Shown here piece by piece: positions 30,681 to 39,261 of a stretch of 64,000 bases of DNA. The stretch comes from Bradyrhizobium sp. NAS80.1 (GTDB lineage: Bacteria; Pseudomonadota; Alphaproteobacteria; Rhizobiales; Xanthobacteraceae): the NCBI RefSeq assembly GCF_001908205.1, contig NZ_LGHL01000085.1, forward strand, positions 1 to 64,000. Reading direction: 5' to 3'. A program made the position numbers and the translations under genes. The notes under the pieces were generated by a model. It worked only from the letters and a program-made list of their open reading frames with translations. It made no database searches and had not been told where the DNA came from. Position 1 is the first letter of the stretch, and every line of letters begins with the position of its first letter.

Positions 30681-31148
30681 TCACCCGACCGCCTGCCTCC
30701 GCCCCGGCCCCGCATGCACATGGACCTGCTTCGCATGCAGCCTCTCGCCGCACTCCGAGCACACCATCACGGGATCGAACAGCTTGCCGCAAGTCTTGTG
30801 CTCGTGCAGCAGCGGGCGGCCGCGTTCGTCGCCCATGTGGGTGTCACCCCAATGCACCATCGCCATGATGATCGGATAGAGGTCGAGGCCTTTCTGCGTG
30901 AGGATGTATTCGTAGCGCTTCGGCGCCTCGGAGTAGGGGGCACGGCGCAGGATGCCGAAGCGGACCAGCTTCTTTAGCCGTTCCGAAAGCAGATGCCTTG
31001 TGATCTGGAGCGAGGACTGGAATCCTTCGAACCGCCGCACGCGCAGAAAACATTCGCGCAGGATCAGAAGCGTCCAGCGATCTCCGACCACGGCAATGGT
31101 GCGCGAGAGCGAGCAGGGCTCTTCGTCCAGCGTATCCCATTTCATCAT
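30681..31148 (-). CDS. HxlR/MarR-like winged-helix regulator
   Basis: A 155-residue HxlR family regulator: LSRTIAVVGDRWTLLILRECF, then ITRHLLSERLKKLVRFGILRR for the recognition helix, and YILTQKGLDLYPII in the wing region. A C-terminal CSECGERLHAKQVH segment with two cysteines could form a metal site; an additional Cys lies in HKTCGKLFDP. ATG 31148 (MMKWDTL). It is divergent from an SDR gene across a 163-base spacer with AGTTCTA half-sites, its probable operator. Confidence 0.88.
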   Translation of the reverse strand: MMKWDTLDEEPCSLSRTIAVVGDRWTLLILRECFLRVRRFEGFQSSLQITRHLLSERLKKLVRFGILRRAPYSEAPKRYEYILTQKGLDLYPIIMAMVHWGDTHMGDERGRPLLHEHKTCGKLFDPVMVCSECGERLHAKQVHVHAGPGRRQAVG

Positions 31149-31214
31149 GGTTCTCCGGCGTCAGTAAGTCTGAAAAAGGAATTGACTTGATATCTATGAG
31201 CTAGGCTAGCACTC

Positions 31215-31247
31215 AGTTCTACAGTTTGACAGTTCTATTTTAGAACT
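31215..31247. promoter_or_regulatory. Candidate HxlR operator (AGTTCTA palindrome)
   Basis: The sequence agttctattttagaact (31231-31247) has perfect seven-base arms around three bases. A third copy of agttcta lies 16 bases upstream (31215-31221). The site sits between the divergent HxlR regulator and the SDR gene, whose start is 65 bases away. Confidence 0.5.
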
Positions 31248-31311
31248 ATAGCCTCCGGTTAATCACCAGCCGCCGTGCGTAGAGCAGCGCGGCCAGTCGA
31301 AGGAGGCGATC

Positions 31312-32049
31312 TTGTCCAAGCGAAACGCCACAGCAGCCATCATCGGAGCCGGCGATTTCATCGGCTCGGAGATTGCCAAGAAATTCGCCGCCGAGGGATT
31401 TTCGATCTTCGCCGGCCGCCGCAACGGCGACAAGCTCGGGCCGCTGGTGACGGACGTCGAGGCGGCCGGCGGCGAGATCCACGCGCGCTCGCTCGATGCG
31501 CGGAAGGAGGAAGAAGTCATCTCCTTCCTCAACGATGCCGACAAGCACGCGCCACTTGAAGTCTGCATCTTCAACGTTGGTGCCAACGTCAATTTCCCGA
31601 TCCTCGACACCACCGAGCGCGTGTTCCGCAAGGTCTGGGAGATGGCCTGCTATTCCGGCTTCCTGGCGGGCCGTGAAGCCGCGCGGCTGATGCTGCCCCG
31701 CGGGGGCGGAAACATCTTCTTCACCGGTGCAACTGCAAGCTTGCGCGGCGGTAGTGGCTTTGCCGCCTTCGCCAGCGCCAAATTCGGCCTGCGCGCGGTG
31801 GCGCGGGCGATGGCGCGTGAGCTCGGACCGAAGAACATCCATGTCGCCCATCTCATCATCGATTCCGGCGTGGACACCGAATGGGTGCGGCAACGCCGGC
31901 TCGAGGCGCTCGGGCCGAACGCGCTGGACAATCCCGACCTCCTGATGCCGCCGTCGTCGGTCGCGGACGCCTATTGGCAGCTCTATCAGCAGCCGAAGAG
32001 CGCCTGGACTTTCGAAATGGAGATCAGGCCATTCGGAGAGAAATGGTGA
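31312..32049 (+). CDS. SDR-family oxidoreductase with Phe in place of catalytic Tyr
   Basis: A 245-residue short-chain dehydrogenase. The cofactor motif is IIGAGDFIGSEIAKKF (10-25). The active-site serine region TGATASLRG (S143) is present, but the expected YxxxK reads FASAK, with F153 instead of tyrosine and K157 kept. This substitution occurs in a known SDR subgroup with the FAAAKFALRA pattern, so it is probably natural rather than damage. TTG 31312 is used as start, after GGAGG. It is followed 64 bases later by the nitronate monooxygenase-type gene, likely the same operon under HxlR control. Confidence 0.85.
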   Translation: MSKRNATAAIIGAGDFIGSEIAKKFAAEGFSIFAGRRNGDKLGPLVTDVEAAGGEIHARSLDARKEEEVISFLNDADKHAPLEVCIFNVGANVNFPILDTTERVFRKVWEMACYSGFLAGREAARLMLPRGGGNIFFTGATASLRGGSGFAAFASAKFGLRAVARAMARELGPKNIHVAHLIIDSGVDTEWVRQRRLEALGPNALDNPDLLMPPSSVADAYWQLYQQPKSAWTFEMEIRPFGEKW

Positions 32050-32113
32050 CCGCCGCGCAAAAGTCCGGCTAGACTGATCCAAGCATCAAGCAGAACTCCG
32101 GGAGGAAGCTTAC

Positions 32114-33115
32114 GTGAAGACCGCGATCACCGAACTGTTCGGCATCGAGCACCCCATCATCCAGGGCGGCATGCATTTCGTCGGCTTTGCCGAGCTGGCG
32201 GCTGCCGTCTCCAATGCCGGCGGGCTCGGCATCATCACCGGTCTCACACAGAAGACACCGGAATTGCTTGCGAAGGAGATCGCGCGCTGCCGCGAGATGA
32301 CCGACAAGCCGTTCGGTGTGAACCTCACCTTCCTGCCGACGTTCTCGGCACCGCCTTATCTTGAGTACATCGCCGCGATCGTTGAAGGTGGCATCAAGGC
32401 GGTAGAGACGGCGGGGCGCAGCCCGGAACAATACATGTCCGCGCTGAAGGCCGCCGGCATCAAGGTCATCCACAAATGCACGTCAGTTCGCCATTCGCTG
32501 AAGGCCGAGCGCATCGGCTGCGATGCGGTGAGCGTCGACGGCTTTGAGTGTGGTGGTCACCCCGGTGAGGACGACATTCCCAACATGATCCTGCTGCCGC
32601 GCGCGGCGGAGGAATTGAAGATCCCGTTCGTCGCCTCCGGCGGCATGGCCGACGGACGCAGCCTCGTCGCGGCGCTGTCGCTGGGCGCGGCCGGCATGAA
32701 CATGGGCACGCGCTTCATTGCCACCAAGGAAGCGCCGGTCCACCAGAACGTGAAGAATGCACTGGTCGCGGCGACCGAGCTCGACACCCGCCTGATCATG
32801 CGAGCTTTGCGCAACACCGAGCGCGTGCTGAAGAACGCCAATGTCGATCGCCTGCTCGAGATCGAACGCGAGAAGGGCGCCAAGCTCACCATCGACGACA
32901 TCCACGATCAGGTTGCGGGCGTCTATCCCAAGATCATGCTGGACGGGCAGATGGATGCAGGCGCCTGGAGTTGCGGCATGGTGGCAGGCCTCATCCGCGA
33001 CATCCCCTCCTGCAAGGAACTCATTGATCGCATCATGGGCGAGGCGGAAACCATCATCCGCAGCCGCCTGATGGGGTTCCTGGATGGGATAGCGGCGACG
33101 CGAAAGGTCGCCTGA
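32114..33115 (+). CDS. Nitronate monooxygenase-type flavoprotein (NPD family)
   Basis: A 333-residue FMN TIM-barrel protein of the 2-nitropropane dioxygenase/nitronate monooxygenase family. It begins TELFGIEHPIIQGGMHFVG and contains SNAGGLGIITG, the catalytic-histidine segment DGFECGGHPG and the phosphate-binding VASGGMADGRSL and LGAAGMNMGTRF. The GTG start at 32114 follows GGGAGGAAG. It probably acts on a nitronate or enolate substrate together with the upstream SDR. Members are often over-annotated, so the exact substrate is open. Confidence 0.88.
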   Translation: MKTAITELFGIEHPIIQGGMHFVGFAELAAAVSNAGGLGIITGLTQKTPELLAKEIARCREMTDKPFGVNLTFLPTFSAPPYLEYIAAIVEGGIKAVETAGRSPEQYMSALKAAGIKVIHKCTSVRHSLKAERIGCDAVSVDGFECGGHPGEDDIPNMILLPRAAEELKIPFVASGGMADGRSLVAALSLGAAGMNMGTRFIATKEAPVHQNVKNALVAATELDTRLIMRALRNTERVLKNANVDRLLEIEREKGAKLTIDDIHDQVAGVYPKIMLDGQMDAGAWSCGMVAGLIRDIPSCKELIDRIMGEAETIIRSRLMGFLDGIAATRKVA

Positions 33116-33163
33116 CATCGTCAAACTTAACCACAGCGGCAATTGGCCGCTGGAATTGCACGC

Positions 33164-33219
33164 GACGCCTCCTAAATAGGGGTAAATTACCCCTTTCAAA
33201 ATCAATTTCAGGAGGCGTC
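33164..33219 (+). promoter_or_regulatory. Nested hairpin that masks a ribosome binding site
   Basis: GACGCCTCCT (33164-33173) is perfectly complementary to AGGAGGCGTC (33210-33219), which contains the ribosome site of the gene starting at GTG 33221. The 36-base loop holds another dyad, aggggtaaattacccct (33178-33194). A transcript starting before 33164 would fold the site away. This could be an RNA switch, a thermometer or a translational regulator. Confidence 0.5.
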
Positions 33220-33220
33220 C

Positions 33221-33640
33221 GTGGTCCTGAAAAGCGTTCCTTTTGCAGTTGCCGTTGCGCTCGTGCTCGCATGGGGCGGCACCGCGCGCGCTGACGACTA
33301 CAAGCCTGACGAATATCTCGGTCTCGATCTGTCCAAGGCCGTGCTGTCGCCGAAGCGGCTCGGGCCAGAAACGCAATTCGCGCCGGTCGCGTTAGAAGCG
33401 AAGGGCAGCAGCGAGGCGCAGGCCCGCGCCGAGACCATCGACGTGCCGAAGAAGGTCGCGGCCGAACGCGTGCACGTGTCCGAGCCGAAGGTCGCACATG
33501 TGCGGAAGGCCCAGCCACGCGGCGCGGCGCGCACGAAGCTCGCGCATCGCCGCGGCAATCCGATGGACGCGCAGGCGATGGACACCCGTATCCAGACCTG
33601 GCCATGCCGCACCGGTGGCATCTGCAACTGGAAGCGCTAG
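33221..33640 (+). CDS. Hypothetical secreted protein with masked ribosome site
   Basis: A 139-residue protein with a Sec signal (MVLKSVPFAVAVALVLAWGGTARA). The mature part begins DDYKPDEYLGLDLSKAVLSPKRLGP, followed by a basic, alanine-rich middle and two cysteines near the end (WPCRTGGICNWKR), probably disulfide-linked. The GTG at 33221 follows AGGAGG. No family is recognised. Its leader can fold into a nested hairpin. Confidence 0.65.
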   Translation: MVLKSVPFAVAVALVLAWGGTARADDYKPDEYLGLDLSKAVLSPKRLGPETQFAPVALEAKGSSEAQARAETIDVPKKVAAERVHVSEPKVAHVRKAQPRGAARTKLAHRRGNPMDAQAMDTRIQTWPCRTGGICNWKR

Positions 33641-33754
33641 CTCACAGGCGTCATCTACGCGTCGCAAAACCGTAGGCGCGGAGTCAAGAAACCGTAAGGG
33701 TAGGAGTCAAGGAGCGCAGGCACCTTTCGTCACGATTCGACGAAGGTTTCCTGA

Positions 33755-35329
33755 ATGGCATCGCTCCGCGCCTCGCGCGCATGGACCCGGCGGCAATTCC
33801 TGCTCCGCTCGACTTCCGGCCTCGCCGTCGCCTCGCTCGGCACACTCGCAAAGCCGCATCTCAGCCGCGCCGCCGATCGCACGCGGATCGTGGGCGGCAT
33901 TCAGTCGGGCGATGTCTCGGATGGCTCGGCTGTGATCTGGGCGCGCGCCGACCGACCTGCGCGCATGCAGGTCGAATGTTCGAGCGTCGAAAGCTTCAAG
34001 ACCATCATTGCGTCAGCTTCGTGCGATGCGCTGCCCGATGCTGATTTCACCTCGAAATTGCTTCTGAACGATCTGCCCCCCGGGCAGGACATCTTCTATC
34101 GCGTGCGCTTCGACGACATCGCGACCGGCATTGCCGGCGAAAGCCGCGTCGGTCATTTCCGCACCGTGCCGGCGGCGGGTCAGTCGATCTCGTTTCTGTG
34201 GTCCGGCGACACCGCAGGGCAGGGCTGGGGCATCGATATCTCGCGCGGCGGCTATCGCAGCTATCGCACCATGCTCGACAACCGCCCTGACTTCTTCATC
34301 CATTCCGGCGACCACATCTATGCCGACTGCACGATCCCTGCGGAGCAGAAGCTGCCGAACGGCGAGATCTGGCGCAATCTGGTGACCGAGGAAAAAGCCG
34401 GGGTCGCGCACACGCTGGCGCAGTTCCGCGGCAACTACAAATACAACCACCTCGACGACAACTTCCGCGCCTTCCATGCGGAGGTGCCAATGTTCGCGCA
34501 ATGGGACGACCATGAGGTGACCAACGACTGGTCCCCTGCCGGCAGCTACGACGAGGCTGGCTTTGAGGACGACGGCACGCCGCGCCTCGTCGCGCGTGCC
34601 CGTCGCGCCTTCTTCGACTTCATGCCGATCCGTGACATCGGTGCACGGCAGGCCCGGGTTTATCGCAAGATTGCCTACGGTCCGATGCTCGACGTCTTCA
34701 TGATCGACATGCGCAGCTATCGCGACGAGACCTGGAACACGGGCGACGATCACCGTGGCTGGATTCTCGGCGCCGAGCAGCTCGCCTGGCTGAAGCGCGA
34801 GCTCGCCGCCTCGCGCGCAACCTGGAAGGTGATCGCCTCCGACCTGCCGATCGGCCTGGTCAGCCTGGATGCGGTCGCGCTTGGCAATGGCCCGCCCGAC
34901 CGGCGCGAGCACGAGATCGCCGACCTCCTCAGCTCCATCAAGCGCGCCGGAATCCGCAACATCGTCTGGCTCACCGCCGACATGCACTACACCGCGGCGC
35001 ATTACTACGATCCGGACAAGGCCCAATTCCAGGATTTCGAGCCGTTCTGGGAGTTCGTCTCGGGACCTCTGCATGCCGGCACCTGGGGGCCGGGCGAGCT
35101 CGACAACACCTTCGGCCCCGTCGCGAAGTACCAGAATGGTTGCAGCGAAGCGCAGGGTGGGAATCTGGCGCCGTGCTTCGGCATGCAATTCTTCGGCCGC
35201 GTCGACATCGACGGCCGCAGCGGCGTGATGACCGTGACGTTGAAAGACGTCGATAATCGTGACCTCTGGTCGGTCGACATCGTGCCGCAGCCGCAGGCTC
35301 ATCCGGCTGTGGTGGCGCAACATTCCTGA
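33755..35329 (+). CDS. phoD: Tat-exported PhoD-type alkaline phosphatase
   Basis: A 524-residue phosphodiesterase/alkaline phosphatase D. The N-terminus has a twin-arginine signal (WTRRQFLLRST, hydrophobic stretch to about residue 40). A fibronectin-like PhoD N-terminal domain (about 45-140) is followed by the metallophosphatase domain with SGDHIYADC, QWDDHEVTNDW and TADMHYTAAH, the metal-binding aspartate and histidine positions. It likely releases phosphate from extracellular phosphoesters and uses calcium and iron like other PhoD. No Pho box was recognised upstream. Confidence 0.87.
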   Translation: MASLRASRAWTRRQFLLRSTSGLAVASLGTLAKPHLSRAADRTRIVGGIQSGDVSDGSAVIWARADRPARMQVECSSVESFKTIIASASCDALPDADFTSKLLLNDLPPGQDIFYRVRFDDIATGIAGESRVGHFRTVPAAGQSISFLWSGDTAGQGWGIDISRGGYRSYRTMLDNRPDFFIHSGDHIYADCTIPAEQKLPNGEIWRNLVTEEKAGVAHTLAQFRGNYKYNHLDDNFRAFHAEVPMFAQWDDHEVTNDWSPAGSYDEAGFEDDGTPRLVARARRAFFDFMPIRDIGARQARVYRKIAYGPMLDVFMIDMRSYRDETWNTGDDHRGWILGAEQLAWLKRELAASRATWKVIASDLPIGLVSLDAVALGNGPPDRREHEIADLLSSIKRAGIRNIVWLTADMHYTAAHYYDPDKAQFQDFEPFWEFVSGPLHAGTWGPGELDNTFGPVAKYQNGCSEAQGGNLAPCFGMQFFGRVDIDGRSGVMTVTLKDVDNRDLWSVDIVPQPQAHPAVVAQHS

Positions 35330-35594
35330 GGCCCGCCTTGTTATGGCCGTGGCTTGCCCCGGGGCATCCACGTTCTTCGTGTGGCTGGGCGAGGCGTGGT
35401 TGGCCGGGACAAGCACCGGCCATGACGTCGTTGAGGCATCGTGTAATACAGTTCTAACCCGATCTTGATTGGCCGCCCCACGCCTCCCGCGCTATAGTGG
35501 TTTTTCCCGCCACCTCTTTTCCATCATCGAAAAGTCTGCTCACGCGGTAGCGCCGCGCGCATCCGGCGGGCTGAATTACGTCAGGAGCCTGTTC

Positions 35595-36413
35595 ATGGAC
35601 AATCTTAAAACACAGGGCATCAGCATGCCCAAGCTCGGTCTCGGCACCTTCCGCATGCAGGGCGATGCCTGCCGCGCGGCGGTCGAGACCGCGCTGTCGA
35701 TCGGCTATCGCCACATCGACACCGCCGAGATGTACGCCAATGAAGAATCCATCGGCGCCGCGCTCGCTGCGGCCCGACTGCCGCGCGGCGAGTTGCACGT
35801 CACCACGAAAGTCTGGCACGAGAACCTGGCGCCGGATGCGATCCGCCGCGCCTTTGACGCCAGCCTGAAGAAGCTGAGGCTCGACCATGTCGACCTTTAT
35901 CTGGTGCACTGGCCGTCGCAGGCCGCGAACTGGGGGGCGGTGTTCGAGACCCTGATGAAGCTGAAGGAGGAGGGGCGCACGCGGGCGATTGGCGTTGCCA
36001 ATTTCACCACCGCGCTGCTCAAGATCGTGGTCGAGGACATCAAGGCGCCGATCGCCTGCAACCAGATCGAATATCACGCGATGCTCGATCAATCGAAGGT
36101 GCTGGCCTATCTCGACGCCAAGTCAATCCCGCTCGTCGCCTATTGCCCGCTCGCGCAGGGGCGCATTGCCTCGGATCCGGCGCTGACAGAAATCGGCGCC
36201 AAGCATAATGCGACCGCCGCGCAAGTCGCGCTGAAATGGTTGCTCGACCAGGATGGCGTCGCCGCGATCCCGAAGGCCTCGCGGCGCGAGAGCCAGCAGG
36301 CCAATCTCGACGCGCTGAAGATCACGCTCGATGATGCCGACCGCAAGAAGATCGCGGCGCTGCCGAAGGACAGGCGCTGCGTGAATCCGGGTTTTGCGCC
36401 GGCGTGGGACTAG
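35595..36413 (+). CDS. Aldo/keto reductase
   Basis: A 272-residue NADPH-dependent aldo/keto reductase. The catalytic tetrad is visible: D42 and Y47 (IDTAEMYANE), K72 (TTKVWHEN) and H105 (YLVHWPSQ). The NADPH-binding C-terminal part AIPKASRRESQQANL is intact. ATG 35595 follows CAGGAG; the frame is open upstream but without a site. It resembles 2,5-diketogluconate reductase-type enzymes. Substrate unknown. Confidence 0.9.
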   Translation: MDNLKTQGISMPKLGLGTFRMQGDACRAAVETALSIGYRHIDTAEMYANEESIGAALAAARLPRGELHVTTKVWHENLAPDAIRRAFDASLKKLRLDHVDLYLVHWPSQAANWGAVFETLMKLKEEGRTRAIGVANFTTALLKIVVEDIKAPIACNQIEYHAMLDQSKVLAYLDAKSIPLVAYCPLAQGRIASDPALTEIGAKHNATAAQVALKWLLDQDGVAAIPKASRRESQQANLDALKITLDDADRKKIAALPKDRRCVNPGFAPAWD

Positions 36414-36440
36414 CCTCGCCGAACGCTTCCAAGACGCAAC

Positions 36441-36466
36441 GAAATGGCCCCGCGAGGCGCCATTTC
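36441..36466. terminator. Shared terminator hairpin between convergent genes
   Basis: The arms gaaatggc (36441-36448) and gccatttc (36459-36466) pair over eight bases. The hairpin lies between the stop of the aldo/keto reductase and the stop of the convergent gene at 36489. The T-run is weak on both strands, so its efficiency is uncertain. Confidence 0.45.
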
Positions 36467-36488
36467 CCTGTTGCTTTCTGAACGGCTG

Positions 36489-36941
36489 TTAATCGCAGCG
36501 TTGCTGTGCAGGCGTGGGCACGCCAGTGGCGATGTATTTGCCGTCTCTGATCGTGTATTCGCCGCGTTCGCCGCGATTGTAGATTGCGCGCAGGCTGCCG
36601 TCCTTTGCGAGAAGCAGCCCGAACTCGCGAGTCTGATGCAGCGAGGGGAAGTACACCATCATGTTGAGCAGGCCCTCGGCGTTGACCGTGGCGGACACCA
36701 CCTCGTTCTCGTCCTTGGCCTCTCCGAAATTGCGCCGGTACATCACGCGGCCGTCCCTTCGGATTTCGTAAGTCAAGAGCGCGCCCTGGTCGCGGTCAGG
36801 CCGAGCTGCGCAATCGACCGCCCACGAGCCGAGCAGGCCCCATTGCTCGACCGTCGCTGCAAGCGGCTCGGCACCGGCCATGGACGTCAATGCAACCCAC
36901 AGCAGCGCAGCCGTGATCCAGCGGCTCAAACGATGCGTCAT
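36489..36941 (-). CDS. Hypothetical secreted protein
   Basis: A 150-residue protein with a Sec signal (MTHRLSRWITAALLWVALTSMAGA). The mature part LGSWAVDCAARPDRDQGALLTYEI, then MYRRNFGE and QTREFGLLLAKDGSLRAIYN, suggests a small beta-rich domain like those in lipocalin-type hypothetical proteins. Two cysteines could pair (VDCAA and QQRCD). Start set at ATG 36941; the longer frame lacks a signal. Function unknown. Confidence 0.7.
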   Translation of the reverse strand: MTHRLSRWITAALLWVALTSMAGAEPLAATVEQWGLLGSWAVDCAARPDRDQGALLTYEIRRDGRVMYRRNFGEAKDENEVVSATVNAEGLLNMMVYFPSLHQTREFGLLLAKDGSLRAIYNRGERGEYTIRDGKYIATGVPTPAQQRCD

Positions 36942-37065
36942 GTCCTGGAAAGCCCCACCTCGAAGAATTCCAAACTGTAGCATCCCGCTCGCGGCCGTCC
37001 ACGGCAGCCGCCGATCGCGCGCGAATTTGATCCGCGTCAATGAGGCCGCACGTTTCGGGGGTAGG

Positions 37066-37371
37066 ATGGCGCTCCCGAAGGCGAACGTGGATAGACCGAT
37101 GCTGAATCAAGTCATGGATTTCGCGGGCGAGGTGCTGCCGGGGAGTTGTGCCGTGCCGCCTTATTCCGAGACCGCGTTTCTGGCCGAACTGGGTGAGCGC
37201 TTGAGGACCTCGCGCATGCGCTGCGCGCTGTCGCGCCGGGAGCTGGCCCGTAGGTCCGGGATTTCCGAGCGCTACATCGCCCAGATCGAGGCCGGCAAGG
37301 GCAACGTCTCGATCGTTCTTCTGTTGCGGCTGGCCTCCGCGATCCACGGCAGTCAGCCACAGGCGGCCTGA
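37066..37371 (+). CDS. Short XRE-type helix-turn-helix regulator
   Basis: A 101-residue protein with one HTH domain (about residues 35-95): FLAELGERLRTSRMRCALSRRELARRSGISERYIAQIEAGKGNVSIVLLLRLASAI. The ISERYIAQIEAGKGNVSI segment is like the HTH of BzdR/BoxR regulators, which normally continue into a shikimate-kinase-like effector domain that is absent here. It may be a natural short regulator or a truncated one. ATG 37066 follows GGGGGTAGG. It converges with the aminotransferase gene. Confidence 0.75.
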   Translation: MALPKANVDRPMLNQVMDFAGEVLPGSCAVPPYSETAFLAELGERLRTSRMRCALSRRELARRSGISERYIAQIEAGKGNVSIVLLLRLASAIHGSQPQAA

Positions 37372-37378
37372 TAAACCG

Positions 37379-38611
37379 CTAGGCACGTTTCTCGACATTG
37401 GCGCTGCGGGCTGGTACGCCGAATTCCTTGCGGCAGACTTCAGCCAGCACGGCGACACCCTCGCGGATCTGCTGATGCGAAGGGCTCGCAAAGCACAGCC
37501 GCAGCCGCGAACTGGAATGGCTCTTGTTGGTCGACCATTCCGGCCCTGGGTTGATCGACACGCCCGCGGCGAGCGCCGCCTGATACAGCTTCAGCGTATC
37601 GACCTGATCGGGCAGCTTCACCCATAGGAAGATGCCGCCCTTCGGTTCCTCGAACTCGGCTGCCGTCCCGAACTGCTCGTTCAGGGCTTCCATCAGCGTA
37701 TCGAGCTTGGTGCGCAGCGCCTTCGTCAGTGCCGGCACGTGGCTAGCGAAATGCGGCTTGCAATAGGCGGCGAGCACCATCTGCTCCAACGCGCCGGAGC
37801 CGGCATCTGTTTTCAGCGACAGCATCCGTGACATCACATCCCAGGGCGCGACGACGAAGCCGACGCGCAGCGCCGGCGCGATCGACTTCGAGAACGAGCC
37901 GATATGGATCACGCCTCCGTTCGGGCTCATCGCGTAGATCGCCGGCGGCCGCTGTCCCGACCAGACAAGGTCGGCATAGCAATCGTCCTCGAAGATCGGC
38001 ACGCCGTATTCCGCCGACAGCCGCAACAGCTCGGCGCGCCGGCTCTCCGGCATGATGCTGCCGGTCGGGTTCTGCACCGTCGGGATGGTGTAGATGTATT
38101 TCGGCCGGATGCCGCGGCTCTTGAGGTCGGCCAGCGTCGTGGCGAGCACGTCCATGCGCATGCCGTCCTTGTCGAGGGGAATCCCAACCACGTTGACCCC
38201 GAGCCGTGTCAGGCGGTTCAGCGAACCCTGATAGCTCTCCTGCTCGAAAATCACAGTATCGCCGCGCGTGAGCAGCGTGTTGTTGACGAGGTCGAGCGCC
38301 TGGAGCGAGCCCGAGACGATCAGGAGGTCGTCGACGGTGCAGTTGATGCCGGCATCGCGCTTGAGTTTGGTGACGAGGAATTCGCGCAACGGCAAATGGC
38401 CCTGTGGGCCATGTGCCAGCCCGTAGGTCGCCAGCGACCGGCCTTCGCTTTGCAGGGCTGAATTGGCCGCCTCGATGAGCTCTTCGAGCGGCATCTGCTC
38501 GGAGTCGTTGTTGCCGCCGACAAAGCTGTACCTGGCGAGGCCCGTCCAGCGCGCAGTCGGGGCCGGCAGCCCTGCCGGAAACAGGGGCGCGAAATCGAAG
38601 CTGGACGTCAT
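37379..38611 (-). CDS. PLP-dependent class I/II aminotransferase
   Basis: A 410-residue fold type I aminotransferase of the 2-aminoadipate/MocR catalytic-domain kind, without a GntR domain. Visible features: TYGLAHGPQGHLPLREFL, SGSLQALDLVNNTLL (PLP phosphate), TVQNPTG, EDDCYADLVW (aspartate to PLP nitrogen), and GSFSKSIAPALRVGF with the Schiff-base lysine. ATG 38611 begins MTSSFDFAPLF; the extra upstream frame is not conserved-looking. Substrate unknown, likely an aromatic or dicarboxylic amino acid. Confidence 0.88.
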   Translation of the reverse strand: MTSSFDFAPLFPAGLPAPTARWTGLARYSFVGGNNDSEQMPLEELIEAANSALQSEGRSLATYGLAHGPQGHLPLREFLVTKLKRDAGINCTVDDLLIVSGSLQALDLVNNTLLTRGDTVIFEQESYQGSLNRLTRLGVNVVGIPLDKDGMRMDVLATTLADLKSRGIRPKYIYTIPTVQNPTGSIMPESRRAELLRLSAEYGVPIFEDDCYADLVWSGQRPPAIYAMSPNGGVIHIGSFSKSIAPALRVGFVVAPWDVMSRMLSLKTDAGSGALEQMVLAAYCKPHFASHVPALTKALRTKLDTLMEALNEQFGTAAEFEEPKGGIFLWVKLPDQVDTLKLYQAALAAGVSINPGPEWSTNKSHSSSRLRLCFASPSHQQIREGVAVLAEVCRKEFGVPARSANVEKRA

Positions 38612-38666
38612 GGGAATGTTCCTCGTTTCTGTTCTTGTTGAGCAGCCGGCATTGCGCCGGCCAGCC

Positions 38667-39194
38667 TTACTTCTTGCCGGCCGTCCGGGTCGGACGTCCC
38701 TGGCTGATGAAAGCGTAATGCGCATTGGCGACGCCGCCAACCATCAAGGCCTCGACCACCGGCTCGGCGATCTCGCCCGTTGCGGCCCAGTCGACGATGA
38801 AATTGGCCCCGGTCCCGCCGCGCACGTCGTCGTTCGGAATGAAGATCGAGACGGTGGCGAGAGGCCTCACGGCCACCGGAGCTTTCAGATAGCTCTCGAC
38901 CTGCTTGCCTGTGGTGTCGAAATAGGCGATGCGTTTGACGACCAGCGGCTGGGTCTCGGAGGCGTTGTGCACGCTCAGCGTCACCGAGAAGTCGACCCGC
39001 AGCTTGCCCTGGCTCATCGCGACGCTGGAATAGGCGGGCACGTAGAACCCGCCGGAGACAGCGAGTTCCTCCTTCGGCATCGCGGTGAGCGAATCGGCAA
39101 AGTTTTGTTCGATATTGACCTTGGATTGAGCGGCTGCGGGCAGGCCGCAGGCGAGGGGGCATAGTAGCATTGCTGCGAAAAGCCCCTTTCGCAT
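38667..39194 (-). CDS. DUF3124 periplasmic protein
   Basis: A 175-residue exported protein. The signal MRKGLFAAMLLCPLACGLPAAAQS is followed by a beta-sandwich-like DUF3124 domain: VPAYSSVAMSQGKLRVDFSVTLSVHN, then VKRIAYFDTTGKQVESYL, SIFIPNDDVRGGTGANFIVDW and EALMVGG. The family is of unknown function and often encoded near transporters. A cysteine in the signal region could make it a lipoprotein, although LPLAC is not a perfect lipobox. Divergent from the CPA2 antiporter gene. Confidence 0.82.
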   Translation of the reverse strand: MRKGLFAAMLLCPLACGLPAAAQSKVNIEQNFADSLTAMPKEELAVSGGFYVPAYSSVAMSQGKLRVDFSVTLSVHNASETQPLVVKRIAYFDTTGKQVESYLKAPVAVRPLATVSIFIPNDDVRGGTGANFIVDWAATGEIAEPVVEALMVGGVANAHYAFISQGRPTRTAGKK

Positions 39195-39261
39195 GTGACG
39201 AATTGCTCGCTTGCCGCGCCGCAACCCGTCTCTAGGGTGCGGCAAAACGGACCAATTTGGT

